From: Prorocentrum cordatum
Taxonomy: Eukaryota; Sar; Dinophyceae; Prorocentrales; Prorocentraceae
Direction: 5' to 3'
Assembly (NCBI GenBank): GCA_963575745.1
Contig: CAUYUJ010003892.1
Coordinates: 45,001-109,000, forward strand
DNA length: 64,000 nt
Below are positions 52,270 through 61,949 of the stretch, one piece after another. The notes beneath the pieces were generated by a model. That model worked only from the letters and a program-made list of their open reading frames with translations, made no database searches and was not told the origin of the DNA. Numbering within the stretch: the first letter of the stretch is position 1; every line of letters starts with the position of its first letter. Both the position numbers and the translations under genes were made by a program.

Positions 52270-53680
52270 ATGCCATCGTTGCACAATCGCACAGACACAC
52301 CGTCGCGGCGGAAGGACCGCCAGGGGCCACAGCAAAGATGGAGCACCGTCACCACTCGCCGTCCAACGCTGAGTTGATCGATCCTGGGCTCTGTGCTTAT
52401 ATCAGGGTTTCTGCTTCGATTAGTACCAACGGATAAGCAGGCGGGGGCGGCGGTTATCTCTTAGTCGTTATTTCTGGCTACACTGCCCTTCTGCCCGTTA
52501 CGCCCACGTATTGTTCGGCAATTTCTGGCGAGAGTTGCAGCAGGTTTTGCTGACGCGCATCGGTCGGTGGAAGGGGTAGTGAGGGCAGCAGGAGGGCAGA
52601 GGCACTTCCCGGAAGATGATGAGGGCTTCCCTCAGGAAGTCGGTGGCCATATGAATGGAACAACCCTGCCGGTGATGTTCTGCGGCGTTGGGCGGATCCC
52701 TTCGAGCCGTCACCAGAAACCCTGGTCCCCTTGCCACAACATCACTTTTGGTCGGAGCCTTTTGAAGTATCCTAGTCTGCGCCCACTTCTAGCCGGCAGC
52801 CCAGGAGAGTAACGAAATGCTTGAGGAGCTCGAGGAGGACAAGCTGGACAAGCTTGAGAAGGCGACCTCGCCAAGCTTCCCCGGATTTCCAGGGTGCAGC
52901 GAGGTGTGGCGCGCCTCTGGGCGCAAGATGTACGAGTGTGTAGCAGGCAGGGAAGGCCGAGGAGGGGACAGGCTAGTCCTGCCATGCCCCACAGCATCCT
53001 TGCCCTCCCTGGACACGTTTAACCGAACAGCGCTTGCACCTAGCGTTGTTCTTGATTCTACCCGGAGGATTTCAAATCAAAAGTTTTGTTGCGATGCCAG
53101 GCCGTGACAAGCCAGTTCCAGTGGCGTTTCTCTTCTGACTCCCGCGCGAAACATGTAGGACTCGTCCTCTCGCCTCGGCGTTCGCCACATTCTCGCTGTG
53201 GAACAGTGCTTCACCTTTGCCGCGGAATGAAGTTCTCGCCGTCGCGCTTGCGACGTTCTGGCTTTCAAAGGGGGAACGGGACTTGACGGCCACATTGCTA
53301 CCTCGGAATGGTGCTCTTGCCGTGGCGCGAATAGTGTTCTTGCTCTGGCGCTGGCCACACTCATGTAGTAGCAGCTGCGATAGCAGCAGCGATTGCAACA
53401 GCCGCATTCTCAACATTCGTACAATCTAGCAGCATCAATACCAGGGACGTTAGCATCAGGCTTTTTTTAGGACAAGCAGCATTGGCAATCTCGGCAGTAA
53501 CAACAGCGGCAGTGGCAGTAGTAGAGGCAGCAGGTCAGTGCAATCAGTATCGGCAGTAGAGTGCCACCAGCAGAAGCTGTTGCAAAGCTAGTCTAGCAGC
53601 AACAGGAACAGCAGGAACGACAGCGGCAGCACCAGCAGAAGCAGCAGTGGGGCTAAAGTTGCAGTAAGTTTAGACATGGG
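52270..53680. other. Unassigned region
   Basis: No gene is supported. CAG/GGCAGT-rich sequence at 53480-53650. A short plus frame (52817-53107) starts with a helical MLEELEEDKLDKLEK but resembles nothing known. Confidence 0.35.
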
Positions 53681-53699
53681 GGAGCCGAACTCGATACGG

Positions 53700-54110
53700 T
53701 ATTTATTTGGCTTCTCAGCGCTCTTGTGTCGTCGGCGACGAGGACGGCGACGACGGCAATGGTGACAATGACTGCGTAAGCGCTGTCGGCGGCGACAACG
53801 GCGACGACGGCGTCGAGGACGACGACGCCGACGACGGCGACGGCGACGACGAATGGGTCAGTTGGTCGGGCTCCCAAGGGATCCTGCACATGCCCACGTC
53901 GTGCTTAGGTGCGCGACGCAGCGTCGGCAATGACGACAGCGGCACTGATTTGGGCTGGTGCGTGTTCCCAATTTCAGCGGGTGGCATCGAGCAGCAGTTG
54001 GTTGCATGTGTCTTGCATGGTGATGTTGCCCTGGACGCATCTGGCACACATCGAATCACTGTGACGGCACAGCTGGCGCGGGCGTCACCACATCCATCGT
54101 CGAGAAACTG
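53700..54110 (+). other. GACGGCGAC tract with trailing open frame
   Basis: Aspartate/glycine codon repeats (53735-53850) followed by about 80 residues of non-repetitive frame (VSWSGSQGILHMPTSCLG, GIEQQLVACVLHGDVAL). No family recognised; weakly coding-like. Confidence 0.25.
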
Positions 54111-54149
54111 TGACAAAGTAGAGAAGGTGCGAACCTCACCAGACATTTC

Positions 54150-54311
54150 AGACTACGAGAGTAGGATACACATACATATTGAGACATATACATACATCCA
54201 TGCATGCATACATACGCAGTCATATTCATATACGAGCAGGGAGAGGTATCTCTAATATCAGGACGGTACTGGCACGGAGACAGGAATACACATACATGCA
54301 TATGTGCGTAC

Positions 54312-54344
<33 letters not shown>

Positions 54345-54680
54345 CATGCATGCATGCATGCATGTATGTATGTACAGGGATGGGCAGAGAGAGAGGGATA
54401 CATACATCTCAAACATGGGGAGAGACATCACAAACCAAACACATAACACATACTACCGAAGAGGTTGAAAGAGAGAGAGAGAGAGAGAGGAGAAGGACAG
54501 AGAGCGAGAGGGACAGCGACGGATAGAGAGGGAGTGGGACAGAGACGGATAGATAGAGAGAGGGCGAGATAGAGGGAAAGAGACGAATCTACAGAGGAAG
54601 AGAGGGATAGCGAGGCAGAGCGAGTGAGAGAGTGGGAGGGGAAATAGACATACATATATATAGAGAGAGATACCGCATGC
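54150..54680. repeat. CATA/ATGC and GAGA microsatellites
   Basis: CATACATA and ATGTATGCATGC repeats (54165-54400) followed by GAGAGA and GACAGAGA repeats (54465-54675). Confidence 0.9.
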
Positions 54681-54847
54681 CAGTCAAACAGGCGTTATCT
54701 TTTCCCTGCCAGGACATCCAGCCGTGGCGACGGGAGCCTCCGTGTGGTCCAAGAAGAGCCTAGCAGCGGCCACAAAGCGTCGACCCTCGACCCTCGAAGT
54801 TCGAGCCCGCCGTGACGTTCTGCTCACGGCCCCGCGGGGTTCTCGTG

Positions 54848-55042
54848 GGCGGCGAGCGAGGGGGGCAAGTGAGAAGGGGTGGGCCTTCTCAGAAGGCTCG
54901 GGACCCCCCCCAGCCTTCTGAAAAGATGTCTAAGCCTTCCCGAGAACAGGAAGAACCTCTCAGAAGGCTGGAGGCCTTCTGAGAAGTCCCGCCGCCTTCT
55001 GAGAAGGCCTTCTCATTCTCACGTTCTCCCCTCTCTCGCCGC
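54848..55042. repeat. Inverted-repeat family B, copy 4
   Basis: The left arm GGCGGCGAGCGAGGGGGGC, AAGTGAGAAGGGG pairs with the right arm CCTTCTCATTCTCACG, CTCCCCTCTCTCGCCGC. Interior GGCCTTCTCAGAAGGCT and CGCCTTCTGAGAAGG. It is the closest relative of the 10142-10339 copy. Confidence 0.85.
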
Positions 55043-55129
55043 TGATCTTGGGGAGTCGGCGCCGGGAGCCGCCCGCCACAGGGGTGGGTCAGGGTCACCG
55101 TCTGGAAACGATAGGCTCGGGAGGGGATT

Positions 55130-55725
55130 TTGTGTTTTACACATGTGCGTATAGGTTGGCCCTCTCCTGGTGCACGAGTCCTTCGTGTTTCACGTGTATG
55201 CCTATAGATTGGCCCTTTCCAGGGGCGCGAGTCTTTCGTGTTTTACGTGTTTGCTTATAGAGTTGGCTTCCCCTGGGGCGCGAGCCTTGCGTGTTTTACG
55301 TTTGCGCCTATGGATTTGCCCTCTCCTGGGGCACGAACCCTTCGTGCTTGACGTACGTGCCTACAGATTTGCCCTCTCCTGGAGCACGAATCCTTAGTGT
55401 TTTACGCGTGTGCATATAGATTGGCCTTCCCTTGGGGCACGAACCCTTTTGTGTTTAACGCATGTGCCAATATATCGGCCTTCTCTTGGAACGCGAATCC
55501 TCTTAGTGATTTGCGTATGTGCCTATAGATCGACCCTCTCCTAGGGCGCGAATCTTTCGTGCTTCACGTGCGTGCTGATAGAGTGGCCGTACCATGGGGG
55601 ACGAATCCTTAGCGTGATTGGCCCTCTCCTGGGGCACGATCCCTTTCGAGGGGCACGAATCTTTCACGTTTTACGTAATTGCTTATATATATTTGCCCTC
55701 CTCTGGGGCACGAACCCTGCGAGGC
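55130..55725. repeat. About 61-bp minisatellite, about 10 copies
   Basis: Unit: GTGCCTATAGATTGGCCCTC, TCCTGGGGCACGAATCCTTC and GTGTTTTACGT. Units are diverged (70-90 percent by eye) and mostly 60-64 bp. The array runs directly into the 54-bp minisatellite at about 55725. Confidence 0.85.
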
Positions 55726-56375
55726 GTCATGAGCTTCACCGGGTGTCAGGGGAATAGAGGCTTCAGGCTGAATAAAGGCTTCACGAGCTTCAACGGGCGT
55801 CAGGGGAATAGAGGCTTCAGGCCGAATAGAGGCTTCACGAGCTTCAGCGGGCGCCAGGGGAATAGAGGCTTCGGGCCGAATAGAGGCTTCACGAGCTTCA
55901 ACGGGCGTCAAGGGAATAGAGGCTTCAGGCCGAATAGAGGCGTCACGAGCTTCACCGGGCGCCAGGGGAATAGAGGCTTCAGGCCGAATAGAGGCTTCAG
56001 GCCGAATAGAGGCTTCACGAGCTTCAATGGGCGTCAGGGGAAAAGAGGCTTCAGGCCGAATAGAGGCTTCACGGGCTTCGCTGGGCGTCAGGGGAATAGA
56101 GGCTTCAGACCGAATAGAGGATTGAGGGGAATAAAGGGCTCAGGTCGAATAGGCGCCTCTAGGGTCGCCACCCCGCCAGTGCGTCGCAATTCGTAGGCCG
56201 AGTAGAGGCGTCACGAGCCGAATAGAGGCTTCAGGCCGAATAGAGGCTTCAGGCCGAATAGAGGCGTCACGAGCTTCAATGGGCGTCAGGGGAATAGAGG
56301 CTTCAGGCCGAAGAGAGGCGTCACGAGCTTCACCAGGCGTCAGCGGAATAGAGGCGTCACCGCAACTCCTTGGGG
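55726..56375. repeat. 54-bp minisatellite, open on both strands
   Basis: Unit: GAGCTTCAACGGGCGTCAGG, GGAATAGAGGCTTCAGGCC and GAATAGAGGCTTCAC, built from two related sub-units (AATAGAGGCTTCA). The period is a multiple of three: plus frame GFTSFNGRQGNRGFRPNR, minus frame EAREASIRPEASIPLTPV, both without stops through most of the array. Confidence 0.85.
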
Positions 56376-56745
56376 GAATAGCCTCTTCGAGTAGCGACTT
56401 CGGCGCCGGCTCGAACTGGGACCCCCCCCGGGCCAGGCCCCTGTGTTTTGATTTTCAGAACCCGTAAGTAAACACAGCTCTCGGAATTGCAAACATTGAC
56501 TTTTGAACTAATTTAGTCACCGCTCTATACATACACCAGGCTTCTGGTTATTCGGATTCCTTCACACACACACACCGCTATATATCATCCGGACATGAAT
56601 TCGTTCTTCATGAAACAATTATAACATTTCCCCTCAGTGTCGTCCTATCGCTCTCTGCGCCGTAGCGTCGTCACCTTGCACGCACCCGCCCGCGAAGGCG
56701 GCCAGGCGCGGCCATCAGAGGATTGTTTCTCCTTCGGTCCGGATC

Positions 56746-58210
56746 ATGGGCTGCGGCTCGCAGGCCAGAAAGGCTTCTGCGAGAGCAGAGCGAGACGATC
56801 TCGGGGAGCCTCAGTGCCCCTCCCCGCGCCGAACTCGTTCCACAACAGGTCTATACACACACTTGGTTGATGGTGATTCGCATTCCTTCAGACACAGTTG
56901 TATACATATATATATATAGATATAGATATAGATCTATCATCTGGCCATGTACACCATGACGCTCTTGCAACCACACAGAGTTACATTGTTGCCCCTCGGT
57001 GCCCCCCCGCGCCGGCAGGTGATCCGCAGGACGTGCAGGAAGCTGGGGACGAGCCGGGCGGCGGTGGGCCGGCGCGCCGCGGCAGAGGGCGCGTAGCTCC
57101 CGCCCATGAGCTCCCGCCCTCCCCTCCAACAAAGAAAGGCATGCGCACAAACGGTCGGAGCTCCGCTCAGTATCGTTGAACCGATCCCCAGCCCCATCCG
57201 GATCCCCACCCATAGTTCCATCCCGATCCCATCCCCATCCCCATCCTCATCCCGATCCCAACCCATCCCGATCCCATGCCGATCCCCATCCCCATCCCCA
57301 CCCTTCCTGCTTCTCCATAGCCATCCCGATCCCCAGCCTGCTTTTCCTTTCCCTTCCTCATCCTCCTCAGCTGGGCAGCACCGCCTCCTTCTCTCGATGA
57401 ATAGGAAGAACACGGCATCGGCATATAGATTTTCGGAGCTCCGCCCCCTGTCGTGTAGCCACAGGTCCGAGCCCAGACCCTCTCGGGTCACGAGAGAATC
57501 ACAACCTACCAGCTCGAAACAGATCCTTATCCCTACGTTTGGCATCACCTTACCTCGGTGCCGGTCTGAAGGATTTCCTCCGTTTCTGAGGGCACATCCT
57601 TGAGATTGTCATCGCCGTGGGCGTGCCGATCTTAGGGATAGGTAGAAGTTCGAGGCTGGTTAACTACGATTTGTGTCTCACCATTTTCGGCCCCTGGGGG
57701 CCCTTGCCGACCCTCGGGGCCGTCAAACACCGACTTAGGATGAAAGACCGGTCCCCAGGAATGGGTCCAGACCTCTGGGTGTCGACGTTCTTAACCCTGC
57801 GAGAGCCGAAGGTCTGATCCCCATCCCCATCCCCATCCCGATCCCCACCATCCCACCATCAATGTTGGGGATGTGCCCCTCGAAACCCGAAGGGAGCAGC
57901 CCATATCCCCACTTAGGGGGCTAAATCCGCCAGTGGGGCCTAGGTCACGTCAGTGGTCATAGGGATCGGTTTAACGATGCTCATCCGCGCGGATTTCTGA
58001 GATCGGGGCTAGGCCCCCTGGCGCGATTCGCGCGCCAGGGAGGGGGGTCCAGCGCCGATCCACGAAATCCGCGCAGACCTCCCAAAGTTTAGGCTTGTAC
58101 AGCTTTCTGCTTTCATTATAGGCGCTTCGCGTAACCCCACCAGCCCCTCCAGAAACGATGCCCAGACACCTGCCTTGGTCAGGGATGTGGGGGATCATGC
58201 AGTGGAATAG
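56746..58210 (+). CDS. Small split gene with MGCGS N-terminus, function unknown
   Basis: Three exons join in frame: 56746-56848 (MGCGSQARKASARAERDD, LGEPQCPSPRRTRSTT), 57019-57138 (GDPQDVQEAGDEPGGGGP, ARRGRGRVAPAHELPPSP, PTKK) and 58122-58210 (GASRNPTSPSRNDAQTP, ALVRDVGDHAVE, stop). MGC at the start is a classic N-myristoylation plus palmitoylation signal, predicting membrane tethering. The rest is basic, proline-rich and probably disordered. Introns: 56849-57018 (GT-AG; CAG|GT at both ends) and 57139-58121 (GC-AG; AG|GC at both ends, good pyrimidine tract TTTCTGCTTTCATTATAG). The 3' end is uncertain: the stop may instead lie in a retained intron with more exons downstream. No family recognised. 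Confidence 0.4.
57166..57983. repeat. Inverted-repeat family C, long copy 2
   Basis: The left end CTCAGTATCGTTGAACCGAT then CCCCATCC repeats. The right end is GGGATCGGTTTAACGATGC then TCA. 57815-57983 closely parallels 23385-23557 (CCCCTCGAAACCCGAAGGG, GCCCATATCCCCA, CCAGTGGGGCCTAGG). The extra roughly 450 bp in the middle is unique here and may be an internal insertion. Confidence 0.65.
57984..58087. repeat. Inverted-repeat family D, copy 3
   Basis: The left arm CCGCGCGGATTTCTGAGATC pairs with the right arm GATCCACGAAATCCGCGC and AGACC. The core is CCCCCTGGCGCG, CGCGCCAGGGAGGGGGG and TCCAGCGCCG, closely matching 29572-29708. Confidence 0.75.
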
Positions 58211-60780
58211 TGGGCTGGATAAGAAGTCATACCCCAAGAGGGGGAGGATGGAGGAGGTATCGGAGGAGGAGGAGGAGGAGGAGGATGCCTATGCACTTAT
58301 TGTTTTTCTGTTCTCGCCAACGGGCCGCACTTCGCAGCGTAACATCCGACCACCACCGCGGCGATCGCGGCGGCCACAAATCGGGGCAAGGTTTTTGTTC
58401 AGGAGTAGTGTGCCCCTTCCCAGCCCCCCCCTTCGCCTTGCAATGCAGATGTAGCTCCGAATTCCGAATTGACAATATAGCGACAGAGAGTTGTCAAGTT
58501 ACGTCCAACATGGTCAGTCATGTTTTTGTTGGTTCGGGGTCGGCTTGCACGCAACCAGCACTCCCAGACCTCGGCCGACGTGATTCTTTTTCAGCCTGGG
58601 CGCTTTTCCCGCCGAACTCGGCCTCCTGGGCTCGCCGTCGGGCCTCGGGGCTAGCAGATGTGGGCCCGGGACGAGGAACTGCCCCTGGGGAGAGGGTCAG
58701 GAGCCCTGGGGCCGCGAACAGGGCGGCGATCCAAAACGGGTCTTACGCGAGACGACGTAGCGACCTTGCGCGGTGGCTTACGCGGGCCGCCGGCGCGGCA
58801 CGCCACATTGGAGACGAGGGCGCTTGCGCGCGACCTCACGCGGGCAGCTCACGCGCCAATGTCGGCACAGACGATCCCGTTTTTTGGCGTCGCCCAGCTG
58901 ATAAAGTCATGTCGGGGGATGTCTGGACCAGACGGCTTGGCCTTTTCTCGGGACGATCGACATGGGTACGGAAAGCATGGGTAGCAACAGCAGTTGTTGT
59001 TCATTTTGAACAGGACTCGCTGTCGGTGTCGCCGCGGCCTGTGCCCATTTGGGACAGAAGGCTGCCTGGCCAACAGCGACTGCTAGCGGCTTTGGACATC
59101 AAATGTTGTTGGGCATTGTACCCATGCTTTCCGTACCCATTTCGGGCATCAGAATTTTCAAGCTTCGCTCCCCGCCCCCCCTGGGCTCCCGCGCGTAACT
59201 TGTATCACCCTTCGGTCTCCGTGCTTGGCGGCTGGCTTGGCGTTTGGCCGAGGGCCTCCCCGAGAGCTAGCGCACTCCTCGCAGCCTGCTGCCCTCTTCG
59301 TCTGGACTCCCGCTGCTCGCACTGCCTCCTCCAGCAACCGCTCTGGGTTCTGCTTCTCCCACTACTCCTGCTGCTCCTGCTGCTCCTGAGGCGCCTCCTG
59401 CTGCTGCTGCTGCTCATCTCCCCGATGCCCCTCCGTTTCCTTCTCCGCCTGGTCCGTCATCCTGCTGCTGCCCGGCCTGGTGTCCCCCCCTCCTCTTCCT
59501 CCTCCTCCTCCTCCTGCTCCTCCTCCTCCTCCTCCTCCTTTCCATCCACCTCCTCCTCCCCATCCACCTCTGTTTCCTATCCTACCCCCCCCCCTCCCTT
59601 CACCTTCCTCTGTGCGCTGTCTTCCGTTGTTCAGCCCCCTCCGCTTCCTTCACATTCTCTTTCCCCCTCCTCCACCTCCGCCCTCTCGCCCACTCACCCG
59701 CCCTTCGCCGCCTCCCTGCTTTCTTCTCTCCCCCGTAAGAGCCTTCGTCCTGCTGCTGGTTCTCCCGTTTCTGCTCCTCCGCGTTCCTCGCTTCCCTGCT
59801 CTCCCGCCTCATCCTCTTCCCGAGGAGAGCGCACTGCCCAGTCCCACGTTACACGACGACTCATCCTCCTCATGCTGCTCCTCCTCCCCCATCATCCTCA
59901 TCCTCATTCCCCCGCTCTGCCTCCTCCGCTCTCCGTTCCACGCCCGCCGCTGTTCCCCTACGGCCCACCTCTCCAGTTTTCGCCGCTGCCTTCGTCACTG
60001 GCGCAGCGCGTGGATGCCGCATGCCAAACGTTTGACCTTCCTGGCCGCCTTCCGAGCGCTCCAACGGCTGCCTTAATCCGAGGGTTCCAAACGGCCGCAT
60101 CGACCTGGTCCATGGAGGGCGTTTCACCTTGTTTCGCCAACTGTAACTATCGCCAGCTGTGCCTGCTGACTTGGTTCACCCTGGCTGTGCAGTACTGCAA
60201 GCAGAGGGGGGCCCGCGGCCATGTCGGCCGATGCCACGAGTGTAATGTTTTCAAAGGCCGGGCGTCGGTTGTTCTGCTCGCCCGTAGCTCAACCGTTCTC
60301 TGGTCATGTTGAATTGGGGCAGCAGCCATCCATCGATACCGTTGAAGTTGTGCGGCGTGGATCAATCACACTGTCATTCCTTACTTGGTTTACCACGGTC
60401 TGCAATCATTATTTCGTGCGCTTTCACTCGCGACTGTCTGCCATCTCGCTCCGTATTGCCAATACTGGAAACTCTGTAGCGAGCATCGGCATCGCTCGCA
60501 GTTCTCATGCCGATACAGACAACCCGCATAGTAAGGATGAGCGACTGTACAAGATTACCCTTATATCCGTTCCCTTCGGCCCATCCTTGGCCGCTTTCAC
60601 TAGCCGCGCCCCGCTGGCAAAGTGTCGACACTGCCTTCGAAGGCCCTTGCATTCTTTTCTTGTGATCTGATTATACGGGTTGACTGTAGTTCGTGTTGTG
60701 CAACGTCCAGAGAATCAGCTAAGTGGAGGGGAGGGCGAGGAGTTGAGGGGATACCTCGACACTCAATCGGAGACAAGGTT
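58211..60780. other. Unassigned region with CTC tract and hairpin
   Basis: No gene assigned. GGA repeats at 58255-58285, an inverted repeat at 58960-59150, CTC/CTG tract at 59340-59560 and more CTC-rich sequence to 59960. A cysteine-containing frame at about 60010-60312 (TWSMEGVSPCFANCNYRQ, LCLLTWFTLAVQYCKQRG) looks mildly coding-like but is unrecognised. Confidence 0.35.
58960..59150. repeat. Inverted repeat around GGGTACGGAAAGCATGGGTA
   Basis: CATGGGTACGGAAAGCATGG and GTAGCAACA (about 58961-58990) pair with TGTTGTTGGGCATTG, TACCCATGCTTTCCGTACCC (about 59105-59142). The arms flank about 115 bp of unrelated sequence. Confidence 0.75.
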
Positions 60781-60998
60781 ACCGTCGGGAACTTGTGGAT
60801 AGCGTGTTGCTCTGCCAGTTCTGGCCCACCGCGCCTCGGTGCGACGCGCTATCAACGTCGCGGTCCCCAGGCGTCAAAGTCCCGAGCTTTTCCGAGCCTC
60901 CCGCCCTGCGGAGCGGAGCGACATGCTATCCGCTCGCATGGCACAGCGTGTCGCCGAGGTCACCGTGGCGACACGCTCAGCAACAGTTCCCGACCGTA
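60781..60998. repeat. Inverted-repeat family F, copy 2
   Basis: The left arm ACCGTCGGGAACTTGTGG and ATAGCGTGTTGC pairs with the right arm GCGACACGCTCAGCAACAG and TTCCCGACCGTA. Interior pairs such as GCGACGCGCTATC / GACATGCTATCCGC are shared with copy 1. Confidence 0.8.
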
Positions 60999-61059
60999 AG
61001 GCACCAGAAACCGCTGACGTCCACACAGATGCTCGCTGCTGCCCAGACCTGTAGGAGCG

Positions 61060-61480
61060 AGGACCCGCATGGCTGCACACGCCGGCCGGGCGCGCGCGCG
61101 CGGCGCCAGCCTCGGGCGGCGACGGACGGGAGGGTCTGCTGGACAGCGCTGGAAACATTCGCGAGGCCCTCGAAGGTCCATTTCGATCCAATTCGATGCG
61201 GGTTTTGGCTGGCCCTCATCCGATACGATTCCAGTGCGTCGACGGTCCTATGTGGCTCGATGCTCGCATGGCGTTCTTGTGCATCCTGGTGCAGCCGGTG
61301 CGATTCGATTCCGACTCCGTGCCTGTGCAGCCCGATCCGTTGTACAGTTCGGTTCGATCAGACTTGCCGATCAAATGTTGATTGATCTTGCCCTCTTCCT
61401 CATTCGGGGGCAACGTTGGGGGCTGGAGCGCATCCTGAGCCAACCGCATCAAAAAAAGCGCGCCAGTGGATGGCCCTGAA
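61060..61480. other. Unassigned region
   Basis: No gene is supported. Rich in GATTCGAT-type short palindromes (CCAATTCGATGCGG, GTGCGATTCGATTCC), which also occur near 33240-33440 and 41160-41330. Confidence 0.35.
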
Positions 61481-61935
61481 TACCCCCCCCCCCCTTTTCC
61501 CCCTTCAAGGGGGGGGTGAGATTTTCGGACCCCCCCTCCCTCATATCAAGCAGTGGCGAAGCGTCCTGGCTTGCCTTTAGCCCTACCAAACAATGTTCTA
61601 AGAACCTTTTGTGGTTTTCACGAAATGTTAGAACATTTCCGGCGGAGTCTGTTTTGTTCTACCACATCGGGCTTATGTTCTAAAAACATTGATTTTGTTC
61701 TTAGAACATTTTTGGGTTCTAAGAACATTTCGTGGTAAGACTATAGAAATGCCGGGACGGTCGGTCCCTGCTCAACCTTCTTCAGGGGGGGTGGTCCGAA
61801 CCCCCCCCACTCCCCCCGTTGAAGGCGGGGGAAGGGTTCTGGACCCCCCCCCCTCCCCCCCTTGGCGCTGGAAAGGGGTGGGGGGTTCGAACCCCCCCCC
61901 CCCTCCCCCCTTTTGCGCCGAACAGGGGGCTGGGG
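61480..61935. repeat. C-rich units and TTCTAAGAAC palindromes, left boundary of array
   Basis: Runs of eight or more C or G (61485-61545, 61785-61930) alternate with GTTCTGGACC/GGTTCGAACC motifs. Between them AATGTTCTAAGAACC and GTTCTAAGAACATTTCGTGG form inverted repeats (61590-61735). Confidence 0.7.
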
Positions 61936-61949
61936 AGGGGGCCTCTCGG

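Larger units (their letters stand above)
57139..58121 (+). other. Intron made of inverted-repeat elements C and D
   Basis: 983 bp, GC donor and AG acceptor. Family C material begins 27 bp after the donor and fills 57166-57983. Family D (57984-58087) follows directly and ends about 34 bp before the acceptor. Practically the whole intron is repeat element. Confidence 0.5.

Noticed and set aside
58210-60312. 700-residue plus-strand frame
   Set aside because: Much of it is CTC repeat; only the last 100 residues look mildly protein-like and they match nothing known.
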